This document shows, piece by piece, positions 1 through 8,502 of a stretch of 64,000 nucleotides of DNA. The DNA is taken from positions 116,934 to 180,933 of the forward strand of contig CAMARR010000004.1 of the NCBI GenBank assembly GCA_945860915.1. The letters run 5' to 3'. The stretch comes from Candidatus Kuenenia stuttgartensis. GTDB lineage: Bacteria > Planctomycetota > GCA-002687715 > CAIWVZ01. A program made the position numbers and the translations under genes. Under the pieces are notes generated by a model. It was not told where the DNA came from. It saw only the letters and a program-made list of their open reading frames with translations, and searched no databases. Every line of letters begins with the position of its first letter. Position 1 is the first letter of the stretch.

Positions 1-1
1 T

Positions 2-1831
2 GACGCACTTCTTGAACTGAAGAGTTATGACGATGCGGGGAAGGCGGTCGCACAAGCGCTCACGTCAACACGTGCTCGGGGCGATGCTCGGGCGACACTT
101 GAGGCGCTAGGGCGACGCGCTGAATTCGGGGTGGGTCATGCAATCGAAGGGCTGCAACTACCTGAACTTTCAAGCCGACCTCGCGAGGCCCTAGGTACCG
201 TCCCGGCGAATGCGGAATCCCGAATATCAGGCGAGAATCCCGGCTCGACCTCAATGCCCACGCTGTCGCCAACGGAATTGGTGGAGCAGGCGTCGCAGGC
301 CGTTGCTCGAGCCGATTTCGAAGAAGCGGAAACGCGCTTTAACCTTGCGGCAGCTTCCGGAGGCGCGTTTGAAGCATTCCGATTTAAGGCTGCGACGTGC
401 CGATCCGCAGCGCTTGCCAAGACCGCGGTGATTGCGCGCTTGTCTGCGCGCCGACCGATCAAGATCGCGATGGCGGATGGTGCGAGCGGCAGCGTGATCG
501 ATGCCAATTCGAGTCAGATCGCGATTGAGATCGCCACGGGGGCGCAGGTCGTGCTGCCGTGGGATCGTCTGCCACCTTCTGCGGTTGCGTCGCTCGCGCG
601 CGGAATCGACGTGGCGTCGAAGGATTGGCCGAATCTTGCGTCATGGCTTGTCTTGATTGGTGAGAACGACACAGCTTTGCTCTTGCTGGCGAGATACTGC
701 GCTGCCGACCCTCTTCGGCTCGTTGAGTCCGCGCCTCTCATCGCCGAGGGACGACGGATCCCGCTTCCAGCCGGAGGGTTCACTCTTGTCGACGGCGTCT
801 TCAAGTCTGCGGAGGAGCGGGTCGCCAGGGCGGATGCCGAGCGGTTTACGCTCCTGCGCAAACGCCTAGTGGCGGCCGGCCCGACGGGATGGCAGGCGGT
901 AGCGGACGAGATGAGGGCGCTTCTTCCCGACGGCAGGGCCGAACTTGACGCGGGCCTTAAGGAGCGTGCGTTGGCCCTTCGGCCGAAGTTCGAGTCTGCG
1001 CTTGGTCTCACGGCGCGTGCCAAAGAAGCCACGCGAGCGAAGTTGTTTACCGAGCTGGAGGAACGAAGGAAGCAGGCGATGAGCCTGATCGATGACACGA
1101 GGCGCTATCCCTATCCCTATCTGCCGGCCTCAGAGCAGTCGAAAGTGCAGGGCGAAGTCGACGACCTAGTGCAACGCGTGCGGGACCTCTGGGAAACGCC
1201 GGCTTCTGCGGGACTGGCTCAGGCGGCATCCAAGCTCGCAGTAACCGTTGAATGGCGCGAATTGTTGGGTGTTGCGCTCGCGGTCGGGGCGTCTATCGCT
1301 TCTCCCGAAGATGTGCTGCTCGAATGGGATCGAAAGACTGCTCTACGCACCTACACGGGCGATTCGGGTGCTAAGGAGCTTCTCGATCATGCTGCCGATG
1401 TAGATAAGTACAACGCGTCGTTGACGAAGGTCATATTGAAGGAAGAGCGTGATTGCCATAACGCGGTCAACACCTATCGCGTCATGATGGGAAGGCGCGC
1501 CGTGATGATCGATGAACGACTGGTTCTCGCGGCCCGGGGGCATTCAGACGAAATGGTTGCGCTTAAGTACTTTGCCCACGACTCGCCGGTGAAGGAGCGC
1601 AAATCTCCGTCAGATCGCGCTCGGCTTGCGGGGTGGGGCGGCGGCGTCTCAGAAAACATCGCAGCCGGAATGCAATCGGGCGAAGAGGCAGTCCGCGGGT
1701 GGATTCACTCTTCAGGGCACCACCGCAATCTGCTCGGCGCGGGCCATACGCATCTCGGATGCGGCTGCAACACCCAAGGGTGGACGTGGACTCAGAATTT
1801 CGGCAAGGGCTCAGCCCGTCCGAAGCGCTAG
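2..1831 (+). CDS. CAP/SCP-domain protein (5' end cut by window edge)
   Basis: The reading frame is already open at base 2, so the true start lies outside the window; the GTG at 131 is only an internal candidate. The last ~125 residues form a CAP (cysteine-rich secretory/antigen 5/PR-1) domain, as seen in HNAVNTYR, the helix with HSDEMVALKYFAHDSP, GGGVSENIA, and WIHSSGHHRNLL followed by WTQNFG. The histidines in the ARGHSDE and SSGHHRN stretches match the family's conserved cavity residues. The long N-terminal part is Ala/Arg/Glu-rich and helical, resembling tetratricopeptide-type repeats, with no catalytic motif I recognise. Planctomycetes often encode large envelope proteins with CAP domains, whose substrate is usually unknown. 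No localisation signal can be judged because the N-terminus is missing. Confidence 0.8.
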   Translation, partial: DALLELKSYDDAGKAVAQALTSTRARGDARATLEALGRRAEFGVGHAIEGLQLPELSSRPREALGTVPANAESRISGENPGSTSMPTLSPTELVEQASQAVARADFEEAETRFNLAAASGGAFEAFRFKAATCRSAALAKTAVIARLSARRPIKIAMADGASGSVIDANSSQIAIEIATGAQVVLPWDRLPPSAVASLARGIDVASKDWPNLASWLVLIGENDTALLLLARYCAADPLRLVESAPLIAEGRRIPLPAGGFTLVDGVFKSAEERVARADAERFTLLRKRLVAAGPTGWQAVADEMRALLPDGRAELDAGLKERALALRPKFESALGLTARAKEATRAKLFTELEERRKQAMSLIDDTRRYPYPYLPASEQSKVQGEVDDLVQRVRDLWETPASAGLAQAASKLAVTVEWRELLGVALAVGASIASPEDVLLEWDRKTALRTYTGDSGAKELLDHAADVDKYNASLTKVILKEERDCHNAVNTYRVMMGRRAVMIDERLVLAARGHSDEMVALKYFAHDSPVKERKSPSDRARLAGWGGGVSENIAAGMQSGEEAVRGWIHSSGHHRNLLGAGHTHLGCGCNTQGWTWTQNFGKGSARPKR

Positions 1832-2130
1832 GTCCCCCAGAATCAGCCGAGATTCACCCATCGATCTTGCGAACAGCCCGCATCAGGAGGCCTCAAGCGC
1901 GTCTTCGGCGTATTCCCGATCGAAATCATGTGGAAAAGATGTGCGCAAACGCCACATTGCGGCGTAAGTCGGAAAAAACAGAAAACAATTTTCCAGATAA
2001 GACTTGCACGTTGTTGTCCCGCCGGTGTAACCTTCCGTCGTTGAGGTTGTTGCGGCGAAAGCCGAGGCAGTTGAAACCCGCGGAGAAATCCGTGGTTTAC
2101 AGGTAGGTTCGCGCGGCGCTGTTGCGCTGC
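1832..2130. other. Intergenic region upstream of the c-di-GMP riboswitch
   Basis: About 300 bases with no credible gene. It contains an A-rich patch around 1974-1990 and a possible sigma-70-type promoter, TTGCAC at 2004-2009 and TAACCT at 2028-2033 with an 18-base spacer. This would start transcription roughly 90 bases before the riboswitch aptamer. The -10 match is weak, so the promoter call is tentative. Confidence 0.35.
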
Positions 2131-2216
2131 ACGAAAGGGCAAACCAGCCGGAAGGCTGGGACGCAAAGCTAAAGGGCCTTAACCATCCACGGTGGATGAC
2201 AGGCAGCCAGCTGCCG
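2131..2216 (+). promoter_or_regulatory. Cyclic di-GMP-I (GEMM-I) riboswitch aptamer
   Basis: The core matches the GEMM-I consensus closely. GGCAAACC opens the motif. A GNRA-like GGAA loop is closed by CCAGC/GCTGG and is followed by the hallmark GGGACGCAAAGC. Then come GGGCCTTAA, a second stem CATCCAC/GTGGATG, and the closing GCAGCCAGCTGCC that pairs back with GGCA to form P1. GEMM-I aptamers bind c-di-GMP between the two helices. The aptamer ends ~118 bases before the sigma-factor start codon, on the same strand. A perfect hairpin GGCCGC-GAAA-GCGGCC (2229-2244) and a weaker GAACA/TGTTC hairpin (around 2260-2277) lie between. Neither is followed by a U-run, so the expression platform could act on translation or by another route. 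Confidence 0.92.
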
Positions 2217-2333
2217 AAGCAGGGTGACGGCCGCGAAAGCGGCCGGTGGTCCTTTCGAGGAACATCGGCTTTGTTCGTTTCCGGTACCAGCCTCGGGCTC
2301 CCTCTGATCCCTGACGATCCGTTGGAGTCTCAC

Positions 2334-3206
2334 ATGGTCCAAGTGAAAACGAAGCGTATGACGGCCGCGGTGGTGCTGGATGTCGAAATCCTCAATGTGG
2401 TGTCATCACCGGCACCCGTGAAAGCCTCGAACCCAGTCGTGTCCGAAACGCCAGAACTCGACGAGATCTGGGCGCGATTTAAGGCGTCGCAGGATCCCGT
2501 TCTCAAGAACCGTCTCATCGAGACGTATTACCCCCTCGTTCGCTACATCAGCGAGCGGCTTCTCGCGACCCTCCCTCGCTCGATTGACGTCGATGATCTC
2601 TGCTCGGCAGGGCTCTTCGGACTCATGGACGCGATTGACGGCTTCGACATGGGACGCGGAATTAAGTTCAAGACCTACTGCGGCATGCGCATTCGTGGCG
2701 CAATCCTGGATGAGTTGAGATCGCAGGACTGGGTCCCTCGTTTGGTCCGACTCAAGGCCAACAAGATCTCGCGTGCGATGAAGACCCTGCAAGCCCGTTC
2801 TGGCCGTGAGCCAACGGATTACGAGATGGCCGAGGAACTCGGTATCCCAATTCAAGAGTACAAGTTGATGGCGGAGGAAAGCAACGCCGTCACGATGTTC
2901 TCCCTCAACGACAAGTTCGATGATGGTGACGACGACGGTGGTCTCGAGAACTCGGACATTGTTGCCGACGTCAAGAGCGACACCCCGATCGACCAACTTC
3001 ACTCTCGCGATGTTCTCGAGGTTCTGACCACGAATCTCTCACAGAAAGAGAAGCGAATCGTGGTGATGTACTACTACGAGGGCCTCACGATGAAGGAGAT
3101 CGGTCGCATTCTCGATCTCACCGAGTCGCGAGTTTGTCAGATTCACTCGAACGTGCTGGCTCGACTGCGTGAAGTCGCAGAGCGCAAGCCCGGCCTCGTC
3201 GGGTAG
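2334..3206 (+). CDS. FliA/WhiG-type alternative RNA polymerase sigma factor
   Basis: A 290-residue sigma-70 family protein with regions 2, 3 and 4 and no region 1. Region 2 contains YYPLVRYISERL, DVDDLCSAGLFGLMDAI and GIKFKTYCGMRIRGAILDELR. The DELRSQDWVPR motif is typical of the FliA/WhiG/SigB-like group. Region 3 has REPTDYEMAEELG and region 4 ends in LTMKEIGRILDLTESRVCQIHS, the -35-binding helix-turn-helix. An upstream in-frame ATG at 2196 would run through the riboswitch. I prefer 2334 because GGAG lies 6 bases before it and the extra residues have no homology. The product directs core polymerase to a special promoter set, in other bacteria flagellar, motility or sporulation genes. The riboswitch suggests control by c-di-GMP. 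No anti-sigma partner gene is adjacent. Confidence 0.9.
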   Translation: MVQVKTKRMTAAVVLDVEILNVVSSPAPVKASNPVVSETPELDEIWARFKASQDPVLKNRLIETYYPLVRYISERLLATLPRSIDVDDLCSAGLFGLMDAIDGFDMGRGIKFKTYCGMRIRGAILDELRSQDWVPRLVRLKANKISRAMKTLQARSGREPTDYEMAEELGIPIQEYKLMAEESNAVTMFSLNDKFDDGDDDGGLENSDIVADVKSDTPIDQLHSRDVLEVLTTNLSQKEKRIVVMYYYEGLTMKEIGRILDLTESRVCQIHSNVLARLREVAERKPGLVG

Positions 3207-3214
3207 AACGCGGC

Positions 3215-3739
3215 ATGCGTCGACCTTTAGCCATTTCAGGGGCATTCCTTTGGGGTGCCCTGATTTGGTGGGCGTCGTCGCTGACCCCCTCGAAGATCCC
3301 TGTCAAGCTCGACTGGCTTCAGGCCTTCGGACCGACGGTTTGGAATTTTGCGCACTTCTGGGTATTCGGGATTCTTGGCGTGCTGTTGGGGTGCGCAATT
3401 GATCCATCAGGTAGGACCGTTGGAATTAAGTCGAGGGCGGGGCAGGCTGCCCTCGTTTGTGTCATGGTCTACGCAGTGTTGGATGAGTCTCACCAATGGA
3501 CGGTGCCTCAGCGAACTTGCAGCCTGGCCGACGTCGTGCTTGACACCATGGGCGCCCTGTTCATGTTGACCTGGAGCGGGTTTCCTTTTGGCGTGCAGAG
3601 CGACCGCCCGGCGCGAAACGTCTGGTCTGCGACAGCGCTCCTACTCGGCTTGGTGCTTTCGTATCTCGGGGCCACTATGGAAATTCCGGGGGATGGGTTC
3701 CTGTCGACGTTTCTAGATGCAACCTTTCGCAAGAACTAG
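3215..3739 (+). CDS. VanZ-like family membrane protein
   Basis: A 174-residue integral membrane protein with about four hydrophobic segments. The conserved VanZ core is visible: FAHFWVFGILGVLLG, then YAVLDESHQWTVPQRTCSLADVVLDTMGA, read here as DE-HQ followed by R and S-x-x-D. VanZ-like proteins were named after the teicoplanin-resistance accessory protein, but most chromosomal members have no proven function and are not evidence of resistance. The gene starts 8 bases after the sigma-factor stop codon, so it is probably cotranscribed and under the same c-di-GMP riboswitch. The final ~40 residues include one further membrane segment. Confidence 0.8.
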   Translation: MRRPLAISGAFLWGALIWWASSLTPSKIPVKLDWLQAFGPTVWNFAHFWVFGILGVLLGCAIDPSGRTVGIKSRAGQAALVCVMVYAVLDESHQWTVPQRTCSLADVVLDTMGALFMLTWSGFPFGVQSDRPARNVWSATALLLGLVLSYLGATMEIPGDGFLSTFLDATFRKN

Positions 3740-3790
3740 TTCATCGACCTACCTAGATGCGGGTGCTAACGTCTCGGCCGGAGTCCTGCC

Positions 3791-5224
3791 GTGACGTCGA
3801 ACGACCGCTACGAAAGCCATCTCTCAACTCGATATGCCAGCAGTGCCATGTCGGAACTATGGTCCGACATGCGACGCGCCCGCACTTGGCGCAGAATTTG
3901 GTTGGCACTTGCCGAAGCGGAGAAGTCTGCTGGGCTCCCCATCACCGAACACCAAGTCTTGGCCCTGCGGTCACATCTTGATGATGTGGATCTCTCGAAG
4001 GCGGCCGAATGGGAACGTCGCCTGCGCCATGACGTCATGGCGCACATCCACACCCTTAAGGACCTTTGCCCCGAAGCAGGACCGATCCTCCACTTGGGTG
4101 CAACGTCATGCGATGTCACGGACAACGCCGACCTGATCCTCATCCGCGAAGCGCTCAAGATGATTGAGCGGAAGCTCCTTGGAGTTATTGCCCGTTTCCG
4201 GAAATTCGCGCTAGACGAGCGAGCGCGCCCATGCGTCGGCTTTACCCACTTCCAGCCCGCACAGATAACGACGCTTGGAAAGCGTGCGACGTTGTGGCTT
4301 CAGGACTTTGTTCTCGACCTCGAGGAGCTGCGCTTCGCAATAAAGACCCTTCGATTTCGAGGACTTCGTGGCGCCACGGGCACTCAGGATTCCTTCCTGA
4401 AGTTGCTCGGCGGCGATGCGTCGAAGGTCGCGAAGTTGGAGGTCGAGTTCGCAAGTCGCCTTGGGTTCGACGAAGTAATCGGTGTTTCCGGTCAGACATA
4501 CACACGCAAACAGGATTCTCGCGTCCTCAACGCGCTCTCGGGTATTGCTCAATCGGCATCGAAGATGGCCGGGGACTTGCGACTCCTTTGTCACGAGAAC
4601 GAACTCGAGGAGCCATTTGGCAAGGAGCAGATCGGTTCCTCCGCGATGGCCTACAAGCGAAATCCCATGCGAAGCGAACGTATCGGGGCACTGAGCCGCT
4701 TCTTGATCATTCTTTCGCAGAACCCAGCACATACGGCAGCGACCCAATGGCTCGAACGCACGCTCGACGACTCGGCGAATCGCCGCCTTTCATTGACAGA
4801 GGGCTTCTTGGCCGCCGATGCAATTTTGGAGCTCGTGCTGAATGTGTCGTCGGGGCTTGTGGTGCGGGGCAACGTGATCGCACGCCACGTGCGCGAGCAA
4901 CTTCCGTTTATCGCATCGGAAGAGATTCTCATGCACGCTGTGAAGTCCGGTGGCGATCGCCAAGAGCTGCATGAGGTCATTCGTCAACTTTCGATTGAAG
5001 CTCACGAACGCGTGAAGGAACAAGGTCTTTCGAACGATTTCCTCGAGCGCGCGGCGGACCATCCCGTATTGGGGCCGGTAGTGAGGTCCATGGGGAGTGC
5101 GTTGGCGGCCGAGAGATTCACCGGCCTCGCTGCGGCGCAGGTCGAAGCTTTTGTTTCAAATCATGTCGATCCACTCTTGGTTGGATTTGATTTGAGTCAA
5201 ACAGGCGACGAGGTGAGGGTCTGA
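3791..5224 (+). CDS. purB: Adenylosuccinate lyase
   Basis: A 477-residue fumarase/aspartase superfamily enzyme, the length of the eukaryote-like PurB subgroup (E. coli PurB is 456). It splits SAICAR to AICAR and adenylosuccinate to AMP, releasing fumarate in both. Visible motifs are LGATSCDVTDNAD and GFTHFQPAQ (substrate-binding His). The signature loop is GSSAMAYKRNPMRSE, a variant of the SSxMPxKxNP family motif with Ala-Tyr in place of Pro-Tyr, as in eukaryote-type enzymes. The GTG start at 3791 has GGAG 7 bases upstream. The stop codon overlaps the next start by 4 bases (ATGA), so translation is coupled to the following gene. Confidence 0.93.
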   Translation: MTSNDRYESHLSTRYASSAMSELWSDMRRARTWRRIWLALAEAEKSAGLPITEHQVLALRSHLDDVDLSKAAEWERRLRHDVMAHIHTLKDLCPEAGPILHLGATSCDVTDNADLILIREALKMIERKLLGVIARFRKFALDERARPCVGFTHFQPAQITTLGKRATLWLQDFVLDLEELRFAIKTLRFRGLRGATGTQDSFLKLLGGDASKVAKLEVEFASRLGFDEVIGVSGQTYTRKQDSRVLNALSGIAQSASKMAGDLRLLCHENELEEPFGKEQIGSSAMAYKRNPMRSERIGALSRFLIILSQNPAHTAATQWLERTLDDSANRRLSLTEGFLAADAILELVLNVSSGLVVRGNVIARHVREQLPFIASEEILMHAVKSGGDRQELHEVIRQLSIEAHERVKEQGLSNDFLERAADHPVLGPVVRSMGSALAAERFTGLAAAQVEAFVSNHVDPLLVGFDLSQTGDEVRV

Positions 5225-6039
5225 TGTCGTTGCCGGTGACGCTCCGCGTCCCGGCAATCGGGGCGCGCACGCTAGCCAAGGACTTCGGGGCGCGCGGTGT
5301 TCCCGCATTGGCACTCGAGGAGGCCGTCCCGGGCGCTGGATATCCCGCTGACACCCTTGATGTTGCGAGCTGCGGAGCTCCAATTCTTGCCGTGTGGGTG
5401 CCGAGGCCTGCCTCAGCGGGTGGCGCAGGGAGCGTCGCGCACGGAGGCAAAGAGGTCCGGGATGCTGCGTATCAGTCAATCGGTTCGTCTCTAGCGATGC
5501 TCAAGACTCTCCGCTGTACGCGGCTCGTTATTCCCGTCGGAGCCGTTTTCGCGAACGCCCACGCCGTCGCAAGTCGTGACGAAGTAGCCCTCAATATCTG
5601 CCGTCGACTTCACACGACGATGCTCGCAAACAGCGAGCTACAAGTCTTACTGATGCCATGCGACGGTACCTCGTCATTTCTCGATCCCGAGACCTTCGGT
5701 TGGATCCGTGGCGAACTGCCGCGTGTCGGTCTCGCCCTCGACTATGGCGAGACTAAGGCGTTCGAGCTCCAAGGGGGCCCTTCATTCGATCGCTGGATGG
5801 CAGATTACGATGCTGCACTTGGCTTCGTGTGCGTGTCGGACCACGATGGAGCTGGTCGGGTCGTCCTTCCCGGATGCGGGGTGGGCGACTTTGGCAGACT
5901 CCGGGATGCGCTTGGTAGGTCAAGACCGCGCGTGGTGCGGCCACCTGTCGGAGTCACTTTCGCAGATATCGTGACCTCGGCTGAGGAGGCGGATCTGCGT
6001 TTTGGTTTAGCGGGAGACGTGGACTCATGGCGAGCCTGA
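5224..6039 (+). CDS. Probable sugar-phosphate isomerase/epimerase-like TIM-barrel protein
   Basis: A 271-residue protein whose layout fits the xylose-isomerase-like TIM barrel (AP endonuclease family 2 fold). It opens with a short strand, LPVTLRVPAIGAR, has a central strand TRLVIPVGA, and then LQVLLMPCDGTSSFLDPE. The C-terminal signature is VGLALDYGETKAF followed later by VCVSDHDGAGRVVLPGCG, resembling the metal-binding Asp/His strand pattern of this fold. The family's usual Glu/His ligands are not all evident, so activity is unproven. It overlaps purB by 4 bases and the next gene by 13 bases, which points to a single operon. An alternative is a catalytically dead relative of this fold. Confidence 0.5.
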   Translation: MSLPVTLRVPAIGARTLAKDFGARGVPALALEEAVPGAGYPADTLDVASCGAPILAVWVPRPASAGGAGSVAHGGKEVRDAAYQSIGSSLAMLKTLRCTRLVIPVGAVFANAHAVASRDEVALNICRRLHTTMLANSELQVLLMPCDGTSSFLDPETFGWIRGELPRVGLALDYGETKAFELQGGPSFDRWMADYDAALGFVCVSDHDGAGRVVLPGCGVGDFGRLRDALGRSRPRVVRPPVGVTFADIVTSAEEADLRFGLAGDVDSWRA

Positions 6040-7100
6040 CGGCCGAAAGAACTGAACTTCCGGAACCCCTCGATCGACTGCGCGAGGTCCTCGCAGGTAT
6101 CGATCGCGTGTTGGTTTATTGCCATATGAACCCAGACCCCGATTCTCTTGGATCGGCTTTGGCCTTGGCCGAAGTGTTGCGAACCGCGCTCGGCAAGAAA
6201 GTCGGCACCTGCTACCGCGGTCTTGTGGGACGCGCAGAGAATCGCCGTGTGCTCGAGTTGCTCGCTCCGAACATGATGCCCGCCCGTACAGTTGACCAGG
6301 CACAGTTTGACGTCGCGTTTCTAGTCGACGCGCAGCCGGATTTCGGCTATCTACCGGAGGTAGACCGACTGCCACTTTTAGGTTGTATCGATCATCATCC
6401 GTGGACTGAATCTACCGGACGCCTCAAGTACCACGATGTGCGATCAGGCTACGGATCCACATGCACCATTTTGACCGAGTACATGCGATCGTTCGGAGTC
6501 GAGCCAGATCCGAAGGTTGCGACCGCTCTCTACTATGGGATCAAGACGGATACTCTCGATCTTTCTCGACGCACGGGTGAACGCGATCTTGATGCGTACG
6601 AGTGGCTCTTCCGTCGCGCCGACCGACTACTATTGACCCAGATTCAAAATCCTCCACTTCAGAAGGCGTACTTCGAGGAGTTAAGGAAAGGGATTGGACG
6701 CGCTGTGACCTACAGACGTTCGATTCTCACGGAGCTTGGTCACGTCTCGTACCCGGACATGGTCGCCGAAATCGCCGATCGTCTCTTGCGACTTGAAGGT
6801 ATGCAGTCTTCAGTCTGCTTTGGTTCACATGAAGGCCGTCTACATGTGTCCGTCAGAACGAATCATCCGGAGTCCGACGCAGGATCGATGGTCCGGGCGA
6901 TGTTGGTTTCGGATGGGGTCGGAGGCGGTCATGCGCAGATGGCGGCTGGCCGGGTCGAGATGGGCGATGATTCACGCGACCGCTATCTCGAAATTGTCGC
7001 GCGACTTTGGAACCGATTTCTCGTAAATGAAGGTGAGCGGGTGGCCGAAGGCAAGGCATTGCTAGGTGGTGAGGCTCCGAAACTTCGTTTGTCACTCTAA
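6027..7100 (+). CDS. DHH-family phosphoesterase, NrnA-like (nanoRNase/pAp phosphatase)
   Basis: A 357-residue DHH/DHHA1 protein. The N-terminal DHH domain has CHMNPDPDSLGSA (motif I), FLVDAQPDFG (motif II) and CIDHHPW (the DHH motif), which together bind the two catalytic metals. The C-terminal DHHA1 domain carries the substrate-binding GGGHAQMAAGRV. NrnA-type enzymes degrade short RNA oligomers and dephosphorylate 3'-phosphoadenosine 5'-phosphate. The protein could therefore finish RNA turnover or, given this lineage's signalling, clear pGpG from c-di-GMP breakdown; that last point is inference. The start overlaps the preceding gene by 13 bases. Confidence 0.85.
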   Translation: MASLTAERTELPEPLDRLREVLAGIDRVLVYCHMNPDPDSLGSALALAEVLRTALGKKVGTCYRGLVGRAENRRVLELLAPNMMPARTVDQAQFDVAFLVDAQPDFGYLPEVDRLPLLGCIDHHPWTESTGRLKYHDVRSGYGSTCTILTEYMRSFGVEPDPKVATALYYGIKTDTLDLSRRTGERDLDAYEWLFRRADRLLLTQIQNPPLQKAYFEELRKGIGRAVTYRRSILTELGHVSYPDMVAEIADRLLRLEGMQSSVCFGSHEGRLHVSVRTNHPESDAGSMVRAMLVSDGVGGGHAQMAAGRVEMGDDSRDRYLEIVARLWNRFLVNEGERVAEGKALLGGEAPKLRLSL

Positions 7101-7197
7101 GTGCGCCTAGAATAGCCCCGAAATCGCCGCTTCGTGGGCGAGCGGGGGTGCGACTGGTACGATCCGGCCCCGGTGCCTCCGCGCCGTACCCCAAGCC

Positions 7198-8502
7198 ATG
7201 CAACAACCCTCTCGCCCTCTGCTCCAATTGGCACTCGACGAGGCGAACCTCGCCCAAGCGTTACGAGTTGCCCACGAGGCTGTCCCCGCAGGGGTCGACC
7301 TGATCGAGGCCGGAACGCCGCTCATTAAGAGTGAGGGACTAAATGCCGTCCGAACTCTTCGGAAGGAATTCCCGGGCGTCGGGATCGTCGCGGACATGAA
7401 GACGATGGACGCGGGGCGCATGGAAGTGGAGATGGCCGCCAAGGCCGGAGCCACGCATGTCATGGTGCTAGGAGCATCGAGCGACTCGACGGTGATGGAT
7501 GCCATTGAGGCCGGGCGCCGACACGGCGTGCTGATTGGAATCGACCTAGTGGGTGTCGCTGACCCTGCAGCGCGGGCCGTCGAGGTCGCAGCGATGGGCG
7601 CAAGTTTTGTTTCGGTCCATTGTCCCATCGATGATCAAATGACCGGTAAGGACCCATTCGAACGGTTGGCTCGCGTGGTCAAAGCCGTGTCGATTCCAGT
7701 ATCAGTCGCCGGCGGCATCAATTCGGAGTCCGCAGGCCGAGCTGTTGCTATCGGCGCGACAATGGTTGTTGTTGGCGGCGCCATCTCCAAAGCCGAGGAT
7801 GCTGCCGCTGCGACACGTTCCATTCGTGAAGCGATGTCGACACAGCGGTTAGTCACATCGGAACACTTTCGTCGAATTGGTCATGATGACACTGCGCTGC
7901 GCGAGACCTTTCTTAAGGTATCGACACCTAATCTTTCCGATGCGATGCACCGTGGCGGCGCGTTGCCCCAGATTCTTCCGATTTCGCCCGGCATGAGAAT
8001 GGCGGGGAAGGCAGTGACCGCACGTACTTACCCCGGCGATTGGGCGAAGCCTGTTCTCGCCATAGAGCAAGCGCAGGAAGGCGATGTCATTGTCATCGAC
8101 GCATGCGGCCAGGCCCCTGCAGTCTGGGGCGAACTTGCCACCGAGTCCTGTCTACAGCGCAAGCTCGGAGGCGTGGTGATCTTTGGTGCGATCCGTGATG
8201 TTGACGCCATAAGGAAGCTTGGCTTCCCTGCATTCGCATCGCTCATGTCCCCGAATGCAGGCGAGCCGCATGGGTTGGGGCAACTTCAAGTCACCGTGAT
8301 GATGAATGGAGTTGCAGTTTCCCCGGGCGACTGGATCGTCGGAGATGACTCGGGCGTGGTCGTGGTTCCTGCGGCCCGCGCGGTTGAGATTGCCAATCGC
8401 GCGATGGATGTGTTTGAGCGCGAGAATCGCCTTCGGAAGGAGATTCGGGCGGCCTCAAGTCTCGCGCGCGTGATGGAACTCTTGCGCTGGGAGAAGAAAT
8501 GA
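7198..8502 (+). CDS. Hexulose-6-phosphate synthase / RraA-like fusion protein
   Basis: A 434-residue two-domain protein. Residues ~1-210 are an OMPDC-superfamily hexulose-6-phosphate synthase, with the D-x-K-x-x-D catalytic motif in VADMKTMDAGRME and a phosphate-binding end in SVAGGINSESAG and VVVGGAIS. HPS condenses formaldehyde with ribulose 5-phosphate. Residues ~220-434 are RraA-like (4-hydroxy-4-methyl-2-oxoglutarate aldolase/ribonuclease-regulator fold), with VSTPNLSDAM, WGELAT and the metal/substrate-binding GAIRDVDAIRKLGFPAF. The same domain order is known from archaeal bifunctional HPS/RraA proteins. No SIS-domain 6-phospho-3-hexuloisomerase is present in this window, so a full RuMP step is not shown. 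The start has no clear Shine-Dalgarno sequence. The stop overlaps tdk by 4 bases. Confidence 0.88.
   Translation: MQQPSRPLLQLALDEANLAQALRVAHEAVPAGVDLIEAGTPLIKSEGLNAVRTLRKEFPGVGIVADMKTMDAGRMEVEMAAKAGATHVMVLGASSDSTVMDAIEAGRRHGVLIGIDLVGVADPAARAVEVAAMGASFVSVHCPIDDQMTGKDPFERLARVVKAVSIPVSVAGGINSESAGRAVAIGATMVVVGGAISKAEDAAAATRSIREAMSTQRLVTSEHFRRIGHDDTALRETFLKVSTPNLSDAMHRGGALPQILPISPGMRMAGKAVTARTYPGDWAKPVLAIEQAQEGDVIVIDACGQAPAVWGELATESCLQRKLGGVVIFGAIRDVDAIRKLGFPAFASLMSPNAGEPHGLGQLQVTVMMNGVAVSPGDWIVGDDSGVVVVPAARAVEIANRAMDVFERENRLRKEIRAASSLARVMELLRWEKK

Noticed and set aside
2196..2333. 46-codon N-terminal extension of the sigma factor
   Set aside because: It crosses the riboswitch and has no sigma features; the ATG at 2334 has a good ribosome binding site.
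3215..3739. VanZ-like gene as a glycopeptide resistance determinant
   Set aside because: No vanHAX-type genes are nearby, and most VanZ-like membrane proteins are unrelated to resistance.
4211..4974. Open frames on both strands within purB
   Set aside because: They are shadows of the purB gene, which has complete motifs in its own frame.
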